From: Thioalkalivibrio sp.
GTDB taxonomy: Bacteria > Pseudomonadota > Gammaproteobacteria > SpSt-1174
DNA length: 11,203 bases
Direction: 5' to 3'
Assembly (NCBI GenBank): GCA_011046015.1
Contig: DSBO01000158.1
Location: 1-11,203 of the forward strand
Shown: positions 1 to 7,811 of the stretch, piece by piece
Layout of the letters: every line of letters begins with the position of its first letter
Numbering within the stretch: the first letter of the stretch is position 1
Made by a program: the position numbers and the translations under genes
Notes under the pieces: model-generated
The model's database searches: none
What the model was told of the DNA's origin: nothing
The model's input: the letters and a program-made list of their open reading frames with translations, nothing else

Positions 1-446
1 ACGGGCACGCAAGCTTCACCATCGACTTCGATCTGCGCAAGTCCGTGGTGGAGCCGGGGCAGTCGGGGAACCCGTATACGCTGCGGCCGACCCTGCGCCT
101 GGTGGACAACATCCAGGTCGGCAGCATCGCGGGCACGGTGGCCATGGAGATTGCCAGCGATCCGGCGTGTTCGGCGGCGGTGTACGTCTTCGAGGGGTAC
201 GATGCCCAGCCCGATGACGTGGGCAGCGCCAACGAACCGCTGGCCAGTGCGCTGCCTTCGCTGAACGATGCGACGGGCGAATATGAGTATCACGTGGCCT
301 TCTTGACCGAAGGCGACTACACGGCGGCCCTGACCTGCCAGGCCGACCTGGATCTCGTTGAGAGTGACGACGATATCGAGTTTCTGGAGCAGGGGAATGC
401 CACTGTCGAGCCCGGCCAGGTGGCCGAGGTGCATTTCGGCGCGTGA
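1..446 (+). CDS. DUF4382 domain-containing protein, C-terminal part
   Basis: This is the 3' end of a gene that enters from the left edge; the open frame begins at base 3 and gives about 147 residues before TGA at 444-446. The first visible residues (HASFTIDFDLRKSVV, then RPTLRLVDNIQVGSIAGTV) resemble the end of the DUF4382 domain, which is found in exported or lipoprotein-like proteins of Proteobacteria and Bacteroidetes. The rest is acidic and rich in beta-type residues. It contains a two-cysteine segment (DPACSAAVY ... ALTCQADLD) and ends EVHFGA, consistent with an extracytoplasmic beta-sandwich extension. The GTG at 45 lies inside the continuing domain and is not a real start. Function is unknown for the family. 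The gene appears intact at its 3' end and is followed 30 bp later by the presumed end of an insertion sequence. Confidence 0.8.
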   Translation, partial: GHASFTIDFDLRKSVVEPGQSGNPYTLRPTLRLVDNIQVGSIAGTVAMEIASDPACSAAVYVFEGYDAQPDDVGSANEPLASALPSLNDATGEYEYHVAFLTEGDYTAALTCQADLDLVESDDDIEFLEQGNATVEPGQVAEVHFGA

Positions 447-476
447 GCGCCAGCACCGGGGTGTGACAACCTTTTT

Positions 477-1059
477 GGTTCATCGTAGATCTCCGGGGAG
501 CTTGAGCACCTGGAGATAGCGCCGTACCGTTGCCGTGTGACGACAACGGGGGTGTGGGGCGATGTTCGACAAGCGCACGTTGAGCGAGCTGGGTGGTTGG
601 ATAGGCTACCGGGTCGCGGATCTGGCGTACCGGCCGGGCGAAGGCTGGATGGGGCGCGGCAAGCTGCTGATCCGGCTGGAGCCGCGCGGCAAGACGATGC
701 ACTGTTCCCGGTGCGGGCGGCGAAGCCATGCGGTCCATGACACGACTCTGCGGCGTATCCGCGATTTGCCGATGCTGGACTGGGACGTGGTGCTGATCGT
801 GCCGCGCCGGCGATTGTGGTGTGAGCACTGCGGTGGTCCGCACCTGGAAGCGCTGGACTGGCTGTCGCCCCACCGGCGGGTCACCCGGCGTCTGGAAGCG
901 GCCATCGGGCGCCTGGCCCGGATGCTGCCCTTGAAGCAGGTGGCGGCGTTCTATGGCGTGGGTTGGCACACGGTCAAGGCCATCGACAAGGCCCTGCTGG
1001 CCCAGGACGTCATCGCACCGGACTGGCGTGACATCGAGTATCTGGGCATGGACGAACAT
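477..1059 (+). mobile_element. Left remnant of an ISL3-family insertion sequence
   Basis: The transposase N-terminus at 562 identifies the element, but only its left part remains. A candidate left terminus begins at GGTTCATCGTAGATCTCCGG (477-496), just after the AT-rich stretch ACCTTTTT. ISL3 elements usually begin with GG and make 8-bp target duplications, but with the right end deleted neither the terminal repeat nor the duplication can be verified. Between the presumed tip and the gene, ATCTCCGG (489-496) can pair with CTGGAGAT (510-517) as an 8-bp stem containing one G-U pair. A weak promoter-like pair, TTGAGC (502-507) and TACCGT (525-530) with 17 bp between, could drive the transposase and, through the fusion, lutBC. 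The remnant stops where lutB sequence begins, about 1059/1060. The left boundary is inferred; the IS identity is solid. Confidence 0.6.
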
Positions 1060-2295
1060 CTGGACTATTACCTGGAACGGTTCGAGCAGCAGGTGCTCGA
1101 CCGGGGCGGGCAGGTGCACTGGGCCGCCACGGCCGAGGAGGCCCAGCGCATCGTGGTGGCGATCTGCCAGGATGCGGGCGCGCGCAGCGTCACCAAGGGC
1201 AAGTCCATGGTGGGCGAGGAGGTGGGCGTGAACGCGGCGCTGGAGGCCGCGGGCATGGAGGTGGTGGAGACGGGTCTCGGCGAATACATCATCCAGCTCG
1301 CCAAGGAGCCGCCCAGCCACATCATCGCGCCGGCCGTGCACAAGACGCGCGAGCAGATCGCCACGCTGTTCCACGAACACCACGCGAAGTACGGGCTCAC
1401 CGAGAAGCTCAGCGAGATCCCGGACATCGTCAACGAGGCGCGCCAGGTGCTGCGCGACAAGTACCTCGCGGCCGACGTTGGCATCACCGGCGCCAACTTC
1501 CTCATCGCCGAGACCGGTTCCGGCATCATCGTCACCAACGAGGGCAATGGCGACCTCACCAATACCTTGCCAAAGGTGCACATCGTCACCGCCGGTATCG
1601 AAAAGGTGGTGCCCACGCTGGAGGATGCCACCACACTCTTGCGCCTGCTCGCGCGCAGCGCCACCGGCCAGCCCATCACCAGCTACACCACGCTCTTCAC
1701 CGGGCCGCGTCGCGCCGGCGATCTCGACGGCCCGGAGCAGTTCCACGTGGTGCTGGTGGATAATGGCCGCAGTGCCATGCTCAAGGACGAGTTCCGCGAG
1801 ATGCTGCGCTGCATCCGCTGCGGCGCCTGCATGAACCACTGCCCGGTGTACGGCGCCATCGGCGGTCATGCCTACGGCTGGGTGTATCCCGGCCCCATGG
1901 GCTCCGTGCTCACGCCGCTCACCCTCGGCCTGCGCGAGGCGAAGGACCTGCCCAATGCCTGCACCCTCAACGGTCGCTGCGCCGAGGTCTGTCCCGTGCG
2001 TATCCCGTTGCCGGACCTCTTGCGCAGCCTGCGACACCGCCAGTTCCAGCATCACATCGGCACCCGGCGCGCGCGCTGGGGCCTGGCCGTCTGGGGCTGG
2101 CTCGCGCGCCGGCCGCGGCTCTACCACCGTGTCACGGCCCTGCAGGCACGGTTCCTGCGGCTGCTGGGTGGTCGTCGCGGCTACCTGACCGCGATGCCCC
2201 TGGCCGGCGACTGGTTTCGCGGCGGGCGCGTGCTGCCGGCACCTCAGGGCGAGACCTTCATGGCGGCCTGGCGCCGCAGGGGGCGGGGCACATGA
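562..2295 (+). CDS. lutB: ISL3 transposase N-terminus fused in frame to truncated LutB
   Basis: A 577-residue chimera. Residues 1-166 are an ISL3-family transposase head. They contain a zinc-binding region (C48-x2-C51 and C87-x2-C90), an HTH near 124-146 (LKQVAAFYGVGWHTVKAID) and the start of the DDE domain (LGMDEH, first catalytic Asp at 164). From residue 167 (LDYYLERFEQQ) the protein is LutB/YkgF, the LUD-domain Fe-S subunit of the LutABC L-lactate oxidation system in the cytoplasm. The LUD core includes KGKSMV (212-217) and ETGSGIIVTNEGNGD (317-331). A ferredoxin-like cluster follows at C417, C420, C423 and C427. A second motif has N470 where the usual CxxCxxxCP needs its first Cys; C467 lies nearby, followed by C473 and C477. 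About 70-80 N-terminal LutB residues, from memory of the family, are missing, as is lutA. The stop overlaps the lutC start (ATGA). The frame is open across the junction. Whether the product works as LutB, or is a decaying remnant or assembly chimera, cannot be decided here. Confidence 0.88.
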   Translation: MFDKRTLSELGGWIGYRVADLAYRPGEGWMGRGKLLIRLEPRGKTMHCSRCGRRSHAVHDTTLRRIRDLPMLDWDVVLIVPRRRLWCEHCGGPHLEALDWLSPHRRVTRRLEAAIGRLARMLPLKQVAAFYGVGWHTVKAIDKALLAQDVIAPDWRDIEYLGMDEHLDYYLERFEQQVLDRGGQVHWAATAEEAQRIVVAICQDAGARSVTKGKSMVGEEVGVNAALEAAGMEVVETGLGEYIIQLAKEPPSHIIAPAVHKTREQIATLFHEHHAKYGLTEKLSEIPDIVNEARQVLRDKYLAADVGITGANFLIAETGSGIIVTNEGNGDLTNTLPKVHIVTAGIEKVVPTLEDATTLLRLLARSATGQPITSYTTLFTGPRRAGDLDGPEQFHVVLVDNGRSAMLKDEFREMLRCIRCGACMNHCPVYGAIGGHAYGWVYPGPMGSVLTPLTLGLREAKDLPNACTLNGRCAEVCPVRIPLPDLLRSLRHRQFQHHIGTRRARWGLAVWGWLARRPRLYHRVTALQARFLRLLGGRRGYLTAMPLAGDWFRGGRVLPAPQGETFMAAWRRRGRGT

Positions 2296-2948
2296 GCGAC
2301 GCCCGCGCGAAGATCCTCGCGGCGGTTCGTCGCGGCCTGGGCCGCGACCAGCTGTCTTCGGCCACGCGCGACACCCTGGCCCTGCGCCTGCGGGGCGATG
2401 CCGGCGAGACCATGCTGCGCCCGCAGCTGCCACCGGGCAGCCTGCCCGACGTCTTCCGTGCCCGGCTGGAGGCCGCGGCCGGCACGCTGGAGATACTGTC
2501 GGACGAGACCGGGGTGCCGGGGCAGGTGGCGCGCTATCTCGTCAACCACCAGCTCGCCGGACCGATCGCCGTCGCCCCGTCACTGCAGGCGCTGGACTGG
2601 CCTGGCGCGGCGCTCTCGCCACGCTTCGGCCGCAGCCATGGCGGCGAACTGCTCTGTGTCAGTCGCACCTTCTGCGCCATCGCCGAGACCGGCAGCCTGA
2701 TGCTGCTCTCCGGGCCCGAGAATCCCACCAGCCTCAATTTCCTGCCGGATCACCACCTCGTGGTCGTCCATGCCGGCGACCTCGTCAGTCATCTCGAGGA
2801 TGCCTGGATGCGCCTGCGAGCCCGCGACGGCGACTGGCCCCGCACCGTCAATCTCATCACCGGCCCGTCGCGCACCGCCGACGTGGAGCAGACCATCCAG
2901 CTCGGCGCGCATGGCCCGCGCAGCCTGCACGTGCTATGGGTTGAATAG
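2292..2948 (+). CDS. lutC: LutC/YkgG lactate utilization protein
   Basis: A 218-residue LUD-domain protein of normal LutC size. It belongs to the LutABC complex that oxidises L-lactate to pyruvate in the cytoplasm; LutC itself lacks Fe-S cysteine motifs. Family signatures are visible: CAIAETGSLML (128-138), GPENPTSLNFLPDHHLVVV (141-159) and the C-terminal GPSRTADVEQTIQLGAHGPR (191-210), followed by LHVLWVE at the end. The N-terminus (ARAKILAAVRRGLGR) is the usual helical lead of LutC. The ATG overlaps the lutB stop as ATGA, so the two genes are translationally coupled in one operon. The gene looks intact although its upstream partner is damaged, so any expression would now depend on the IS-derived 5' end. 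Confidence 0.92.
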   Translation: MSDARAKILAAVRRGLGRDQLSSATRDTLALRLRGDAGETMLRPQLPPGSLPDVFRARLEAAAGTLEILSDETGVPGQVARYLVNHQLAGPIAVAPSLQALDWPGAALSPRFGRSHGGELLCVSRTFCAIAETGSLMLLSGPENPTSLNFLPDHHLVVVHAGDLVSHLEDAWMRLRARDGDWPRTVNLITGPSRTADVEQTIQLGAHGPRSLHVLWVE

Positions 2949-2964
2949 GCAAGCGAGTCCATTT

Positions 2965-2984
2965 GCCGGCGGCAGAACGCCGGC
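2965..2984. other. Perfect 7-bp hairpin between lutC and the MFS gene
   Basis: GCCGGCG (2965-2971) and CGCCGGC (2978-2984) form a perfect stem around the 6-base loop GCAGAA. It sits 16 bp past the lutC stop and 29 bp before the MFS start codon. No T-run follows (next bases GACCGTTTGAAGG), so it is not a classical intrinsic terminator. It could stabilise an mRNA end, act as a weak attenuator, or be chance in GC-rich DNA. Confidence 0.35.
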
Positions 2985-3013
2985 GACCGTTTGAAGGCGG
3001 CGCGAGGTCGGCC

Positions 3014-4198
3014 ATGCACAGGGACGCAGACAGACAGCCGGACACCCCGCAGCGCAACGTGCTGCTGCTCGGTCTGGTGAGCTTCATCAACGACACCTCC
3101 AGCAAGATGATCCTGCCCCTGCTGCCGCTCTTCATCGTACAGCTTGGCGGCGGTGGTCTGGCGGTGGGGCTGGTGGCGGGCCTTGGCGACGCGCTCGCGA
3201 GCCTCACCAAGTGGCTTGCCGGCCACTGGTCGGATCGGCTCGGGCGTCGCAAGGGCTTCGTGTTCGTGGGCTATCTGCTCTCCGCGCTGGCCAAGCTTGG
3301 GCTCGCCGCCGCGGCGTACTGGGGGCAGGTACTCGCGCTGCGCTCGGGCGAGCGGCTGGGCAAGGGCCTGCGCGCCGCACCGCGCGATGCCCTGCTGGCC
3401 GCCTCCACCACGCGCGAGCGGCGCGGTCGCGGCTTCGGCCTGCATCGCGCCATGGATTCGGCCGGCGCCCTCATCGGCACCCTGGTCGTCTTCGCCCTCT
3501 ACTGGTGGCTGGACTGGGGCTTCGCGCAGCTGTTCCTGCTGGCGGGGCTGCTCGGGCTCGCCTCCGTGCTGCCCCTGGTCTGGGTGCGGGAGCCGGCGAC
3601 GGTCGTGAAAAAGGCCGCTGCCTGGCCCACCGGTCCACTGCCGGCCGGCCTGCGGCCGGTACTCCTCGCCTCGGGCCTCTTCGCCCTGGGCAATTTCAGC
3701 TACATGTTCTTCGTCCTGCGCAGCGCCACGGCATTCGACGATCGCCTGGCCATCGCCATACCCATCCTGCTGTATGCGCTCTTCCAGCTCACCTACACCG
3801 TCTTCGCCTATCCGGCAGGACGCCTGTCCGATCGCATCGGGCGCCGGCGCGTCGTGCTGGCGGGCTATCTCTCCTTTGCCCTGGTGAGCTTCGGCTTCGC
3901 GCTGCTCGACGGCATCACGGCCTACGTCATGCTCTTCGCGCTCTACGGCATCAGCTACGCCCTGGTCGAGGCCAGCAGCCGCGTGCTGGTGGCCGACCTG
4001 GCACCCGAGCTGCAGCGTGGCGGCGTGCTCGGTCTCTATTATCTGGTGATCAGTCTCGCCGCCCTGCCGGCCGCCCTGATCGCCGGCCTGCTCTGGGATC
4101 TCGATCCCGTCTGGACCTTCGTCTACGGCGGCGGCCTGGCGCTGGCCGCAGCACTGGTGCTGGGGCTTGCCGTGCGCGAGCCGGACGTGGATGACTAG
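3014..4198 (+). CDS. MFS transporter
   Basis: A 394-residue integral inner-membrane protein with the hydrophobic pattern of a 12-helix major facilitator. The MFS motif-A loop appears in both halves: GHWSDRLGRRKG after helix 2, and GRLSDRIGRRRV at the equivalent place in the second half. The segment GERLGKGLRAAPRDALLA followed by GFGLHRAMDSAGA is typical of a subgroup of poorly characterised bacterial MFS exporters. Substrate is unknown, and it does not resemble the lactate permeases LctP/LldP. I chose ATG 3014 because GAGG at 3004-3007 is well placed as a ribosome binding site. An in-frame TTG at 2963 would start inside the hairpin and add a non-membrane lead. The gene is 65 bp after lutC on the same strand, so cotranscription is possible. 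Confidence 0.9.
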   Translation: MHRDADRQPDTPQRNVLLLGLVSFINDTSSKMILPLLPLFIVQLGGGGLAVGLVAGLGDALASLTKWLAGHWSDRLGRRKGFVFVGYLLSALAKLGLAAAAYWGQVLALRSGERLGKGLRAAPRDALLAASTTRERRGRGFGLHRAMDSAGALIGTLVVFALYWWLDWGFAQLFLLAGLLGLASVLPLVWVREPATVVKKAAAWPTGPLPAGLRPVLLASGLFALGNFSYMFFVLRSATAFDDRLAIAIPILLYALFQLTYTVFAYPAGRLSDRIGRRRVVLAGYLSFALVSFGFALLDGITAYVMLFALYGISYALVEASSRVLVADLAPELQRGGVLGLYYLVISLAALPAALIAGLLWDLDPVWTFVYGGGLALAAALVLGLAVREPDVDD

Positions 4199-4226
4199 GC
4201 GAAATAATCACAAGCGGAGACATGCG

Positions 4227-4472
4227 ATGGACGAGGAATTCGAACTGGAAATGAGCCCCCTGTGCCGGGATGTCACCGAAGGCGGGGATACCGTGCGCGT
4301 GGAGATCTACCGGGGCGGCAGTGAAGGCTGGGTCCTCGAAGTCGTTGACGCCTACGGCAACTCGACCGTGTGGGACGATGAATTCCCCACCGATGCCGCC
4401 GCGCTGGAAGAGGCCATGGCGACGATACGTGAAGAGGGCATCGGCGTGCTGATCGGGAGTGAAGCTGAATAA
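4227..4472 (+). CDS. Small acidic hypothetical protein, 81 residues
   Basis: This 81-residue protein is strongly acidic (starts MDEEFELEMSP, ends IGSEAE) with no membrane segment, signal peptide or cysteine motif; its only Cys is in PLCRDV. The middle (TVRVEIYRGGSEGWVLEVVD, then NSTVWDDEFPTD) reads as alternating beta strands, followed by a helix (AAALEEAMATIREEG). That is a compact alpha/beta fold and probably cytoplasmic. ATG 4227 is preferred: GGAGA at 4215-4219 is a good ribosome binding site 7 bases upstream. The open frame extends back to 4167, but that would overlap the MFS gene. It lies 28 bp after the MFS stop, suggesting one transcript. I recall similar short proteins in Gammaproteobacteria but know no function. 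Confidence 0.8.
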   Translation: MDEEFELEMSPLCRDVTEGGDTVRVEIYRGGSEGWVLEVVDAYGNSTVWDDEFPTDAAALEEAMATIREEGIGVLIGSEAE

Positions 4473-4488
4473 TCCAGGATACAGTCTG

Positions 4489-4497
4489 TGTTATAAA
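4489..4497 (+). promoter_or_regulatory. Candidate extended -10 promoter for the exoprotein gene
   Basis: TGTTATAAA matches the extended -10 pattern (TG, one base, TATAAA) in an AT-richer gap between the 81-residue gene and the exoprotein start. No convincing -35 lies 17 bp upstream (ATAATC), as is common for extended -10 promoters. Transcription would start near 4504 and give a leader of about 90 bases. The call rests on the motif alone. Confidence 0.35.
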
Positions 4498-4592
4498 CAT
4501 GCTTCTAGCAGCGACGCAGATTTTTGGTATCCTTTGCGGTTGCGCACGCATAAAACCCGACGCAAGACACACAACCAGGGAAGTATCTCCAG

Positions 4593-7500
4593 ATGGATCT
4601 GGCCGCACTCCGCAAGTCGCCCCTCGCCCTCGCCGCCGCCTTCTGCAGTGCTGTCACGCTGCACAGCGGCCTGGCGCATGCCGACATCGTGGCCGACGGC
4701 ACCACCGCCACCACGGTGGACCGCATCGGCGGCGCCGAGGTGGTCAACATCGCCCGGCCGTCTGCCGGCGGCGTCTCGCACAACACCTTCGACCGTTTCA
4801 GTGTCGGCACCGAGGGTGCAGTCATCAACAACTCCCGGGTGGACGGCAGCTCTGCGCTTGCAGGCGCCCTGTCCGCCAACCCGAACCTGGCCGACGGCAC
4901 GGCCCGCATCATCCTCAACGAAGTCACCAGCAACCGCCGCAGTGACCTGAACGGCACCACCGAGCTGTTCGGCGACAACGCCCGCTACATCCTCGCCAAC
5001 CCCAACGGCATCACCTGCGACGGCTGCGGGTTCATCCGCACGCCCACCGCGGTGGGCGATGCCGGCACGCGCCTGCAGGAGGTGCTGCTGAGCACCGCCG
5101 TGCCCGGGCTGGATGCCCTGGATGGTGCCACCATTCGGCTGACGGTGGACCGCAACAACACCGCGCAGCTGGTCATCGGCGCGGGCGGGCTGGATGCCTC
5201 GAATGTCGACATCACCACGCTGCTGACCCGACAGGCCAGCGTGAACGGCCTGGTCGAGGCCCTCGGCGGCCAGCTGCAGCTGTACGCCGGTGCGGGCGAG
5301 ATGACCGTGGCCGATGGCGCCGCGACCACCTGGCAGCCCGACCCGGCCGCCGGCGGGCGCGACGTGAGCGTGGCCATCGATGCCTCCGCGGCCGGTGCCA
5401 TGCATGCCGGGCAGATCTTCATCCTGGCCACGGACGCGGGTACCGGCGTCAGCCTGCCCACCGACCTGCTCGCCAGCGGCGACATCGAGATCACCGCCGC
5501 CGGGGGCCTCGTGTATCGCGATGCGCGCAGCCAGGCCGGCGATGTGCGCATCGGCACCACGGCGGCCGGGGCGGACCTCGCCAGCGACGGCCTCACCCAG
5601 GCGGCGGGCGACGTCGTGCTCGCGGCCGACGGGGATGTGCAGGCGGCGCAGCTGCGTGCGGATGGCGATGTCGCCGCCACCAGCCGGTCGGGCCGGCTCA
5701 CGGCCGGCGCGGTGACGGCGGGCGGCGCCGTCGACCTGGCCGCGCAGGACGACCTCGCCTATGGCAGCGCCGAGGCGCGGGGCGGCGACGTCACGGTTGG
5801 CACCACCGACGCCCGGGCCGGGATCCGCACCACCGGCAGCACCGTTGCCGCCGGCGATGTCACCTGGCAGATCAGCGGCGAGGCGGCGCAGATCACCGAT
5901 GGTCCGGGGCAGCTCAGCGCGGGCGGGGCCATCAACCTCCACTGCGCGGCGGGCGACGGGGCCTGCCGCGTGGTCTCGCAGCGCGACCTGACGCTCGCCG
6001 CCGGCACACTGAACACCCAGGCCGACATCGAGACGGCGGCCGGGCGGGACCTGACCATCCAGGCCGATCTCGACAGCGGGCGCCGCCTCGACAGCGGCGG
6101 GGACCTGCGCATCGCCGCGGCCGCCGGCGACATCCGCAGCACCGGCAGCCTGCGTGCCGCCGGCGACCTGACACTGGTCACCGCCGCGGGGGCGCAGCTG
6201 ATCCTGGACGGCAGCCTGGTCACCGGCGGGGAGCTCTACCTGCAGGGTGACGGCAGCTACCGCCACGATGCCACGGGCACCCAGCAGATCGGCGGACAAC
6301 GCCACATCGACCTGTACGAACTGATCAACCAGGACGTGCTGGCCGACCTCGCCGACGGCACCCTGCGGGTCAGCCGGCTCGACAACCAGGGGCTGATCGA
6401 GAACCAGGGTGCCCTGCGCCTGCAGGTGGACGAGCGGTTCGACAACAGCGGGCTCATCGTCTCGCTGGAGGGGGCCGTGGACATCGGCCACCGGCTGCCC
6501 GGCGAGGCGACGGGGCAGATCTACAACAGCGGGCTGATCACGGCGCTGGACCTGACGAACAACCAGCTGGGCCAGAGCGGCATGATCCTCGACCCCAGCG
6601 ACCTGGTGATGGCGCATACGCGCGCCATCCTGGACGGCAGGCAGCGCAGCGCCGCCGAGCTTGCGCGCGAGATCCAGGACGCCAACGCCCGGCTGATCGC
6701 CGAGCTCAACCTGGACGAGGCCGTCACCGGCGTGGTCGGCATCCAGGCCGAGCGCCTGACCCAGACCGGCACGGGCCGCATCAGCGGCAGCGACGTCGAC
6801 CTCGAGGTCGGTACCCTGACCAACCAGGGGGGCCAGATCACGGCCGGGCGGAACCTCTCCATCACGGGGGAGGTGCTCGGCAACGCCAACGCGGCGCCCT
6901 ACTACGGCGTGATCAGCGCCGGGCGCCGGCTGCAGGCCACGCTCGGCCAGCGGATCGACAACAGCGGGCTGATCGAGGGCGGCAACGTCATCCTCGATGC
7001 CCCCGTGATCAACAACACCGGTGGCGGCTGGACGCCGGCGGCCCCGGCCGGCGGCGTGATCGACACCGCGGGCTACCTGGACGCGCTCGGTGGCCAGGCC
7101 TGGTTCGCGCAATCCGGCGGTGACTACCGGCACATCCTGCGGCTGCTGTACGACAACGACCTGCTGGTATCCGACCCCACCCGGCTCACCCGTGCGTTCC
7201 TGGATGCCGGCGGCATCCGGCTCGGGCCGGACGCGCAGCTGGCGGGTGACGACGTCTACCTGGCCGAACTCCTCATGCACACGCTGCGTGCGCAGGGCGG
7301 CATGGCCTTTGCCACCGGTGACCGCAACGGTCTGGGGCAGCTGAGCACGCTGTACGCCAACACGCGGGCCTACATGGAGGCCACCGGCCTCGCCTTCGGC
7401 CAGCTGCCCGACAGCAGCCAGCGTGCCGCGGTCCGGGCGCCGGTGCTGGTGTTCGCGCCGCAGGCACAGGCCGATGGTCGTACCCTCTATGTCCCGCGCC

Positions 7501-7811
7501 TGCTGCTGCCGGAGGCGGACGGCGGCCTGCAGCAGCAGGCCGAGCGCCTGAGCGCGCAGATCGTTGCCCAGGAGAACCTCTTCCTCAAGGGCGAGACCAT
7601 CACCAACCGCGATGCCGATCTGCTGGCCGGCGACAACCTGGTGATCGAGGCCGTCGACCTCAACATCAGCGGCCGGCAGCGCGACTGGTATGTCGACGCC
7701 GATGGCCAGGTGCGTTATCGCACGGCGCAGATCGCGGCGGGCAACGACGTGGTCGTGCAGCTGAGCGGCCGCTACGTGCAGGATGGCGCCCAGGTCCTGG
7801 CCGGTAACTAG
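4593..7811 (+). CDS. FhaB/CdiA-type TpsA exoprotein, N-terminal fragment
   Basis: The first 1072 codons of a filamentous-haemagglutinin-like exoprotein of the two-partner (type Vb) secretion system. Residues 1-30 are a signal peptide ending LAHA before DIVADG. The TPS domain follows with its hallmarks: NTFDRFSV (64-71), ANPNL then ARIILNEVT (104-112), NPNG (136-139) and CDGCGFI (142-148). This domain directs export through a TpsB outer-membrane pore. Beyond it lie degenerate beta-helix repeats, for example NSGLI at about 618, 645 and 790, and AGRNLSITGE. The ATG has a good ribosome binding site, AGGGAAG at 4577-4583. The frame ends at TAG 7809-7811 inside a typical repeat (VQDGAQVLAGN), and the next codons continue the same pattern. 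The fragment has the export signals but lacks the distal shaft. No TpsB gene lies in the window. Confidence 0.9.
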   Translation: MDLAALRKSPLALAAAFCSAVTLHSGLAHADIVADGTTATTVDRIGGAEVVNIARPSAGGVSHNTFDRFSVGTEGAVINNSRVDGSSALAGALSANPNLADGTARIILNEVTSNRRSDLNGTTELFGDNARYILANPNGITCDGCGFIRTPTAVGDAGTRLQEVLLSTAVPGLDALDGATIRLTVDRNNTAQLVIGAGGLDASNVDITTLLTRQASVNGLVEALGGQLQLYAGAGEMTVADGAATTWQPDPAAGGRDVSVAIDASAAGAMHAGQIFILATDAGTGVSLPTDLLASGDIEITAAGGLVYRDARSQAGDVRIGTTAAGADLASDGLTQAAGDVVLAADGDVQAAQLRADGDVAATSRSGRLTAGAVTAGGAVDLAAQDDLAYGSAEARGGDVTVGTTDARAGIRTTGSTVAAGDVTWQISGEAAQITDGPGQLSAGGAINLHCAAGDGACRVVSQRDLTLAAGTLNTQADIETAAGRDLTIQADLDSGRRLDSGGDLRIAAAAGDIRSTGSLRAAGDLTLVTAAGAQLILDGSLVTGGELYLQGDGSYRHDATGTQQIGGQRHIDLYELINQDVLADLADGTLRVSRLDNQGLIENQGALRLQVDERFDNSGLIVSLEGAVDIGHRLPGEATGQIYNSGLITALDLTNNQLGQSGMILDPSDLVMAHTRAILDGRQRSAAELAREIQDANARLIAELNLDEAVTGVVGIQAERLTQTGTGRISGSDVDLEVGTLTNQGGQITAGRNLSITGEVLGNANAAPYYGVISAGRRLQATLGQRIDNSGLIEGGNVILDAPVINNTGGGWTPAAPAGGVIDTAGYLDALGGQAWFAQSGGDYRHILRLLYDNDLLVSDPTRLTRAFLDAGGIRLGPDAQLAGDDVYLAELLMHTLRAQGGMAFATGDRNGLGQLSTLYANTRAYMEATGLAFGQLPDSSQRAAVRAPVLVFAPQAQADGRTLYVPRLLLPEADGGLQQQAERLSAQIVAQENLFLKGETITNRDADLLAGDNLVIEAVDLNISGRQRDWYVDADGQVRYRTAQIAAGNDVVVQLSGRYVQDGAQVLAGN

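Noticed and set aside
438..451. Short hairpin GGCGC-GTGA-GCGCC over the DUF4382 stop codon, as a terminator
   Set aside because: The stem is only 5 bp and the T-run (472-476) is about 20 bases downstream, too far for an intrinsic terminator.
16..2433. Minus-strand open frame of 805 codons across the DUF4382, transposase and lutB genes
   Set aside because: It crosses three unrelated plus-strand genes, including the fusion junction, and has only GC-bias composition. It is an antisense shadow.
3211..4194. Second plus-strand frame of 327 codons inside the MFS gene
   Set aside because: Arg/Ala/Gly-rich shadow. The other frame has MFS motif A twice and a clear membrane-helix pattern.
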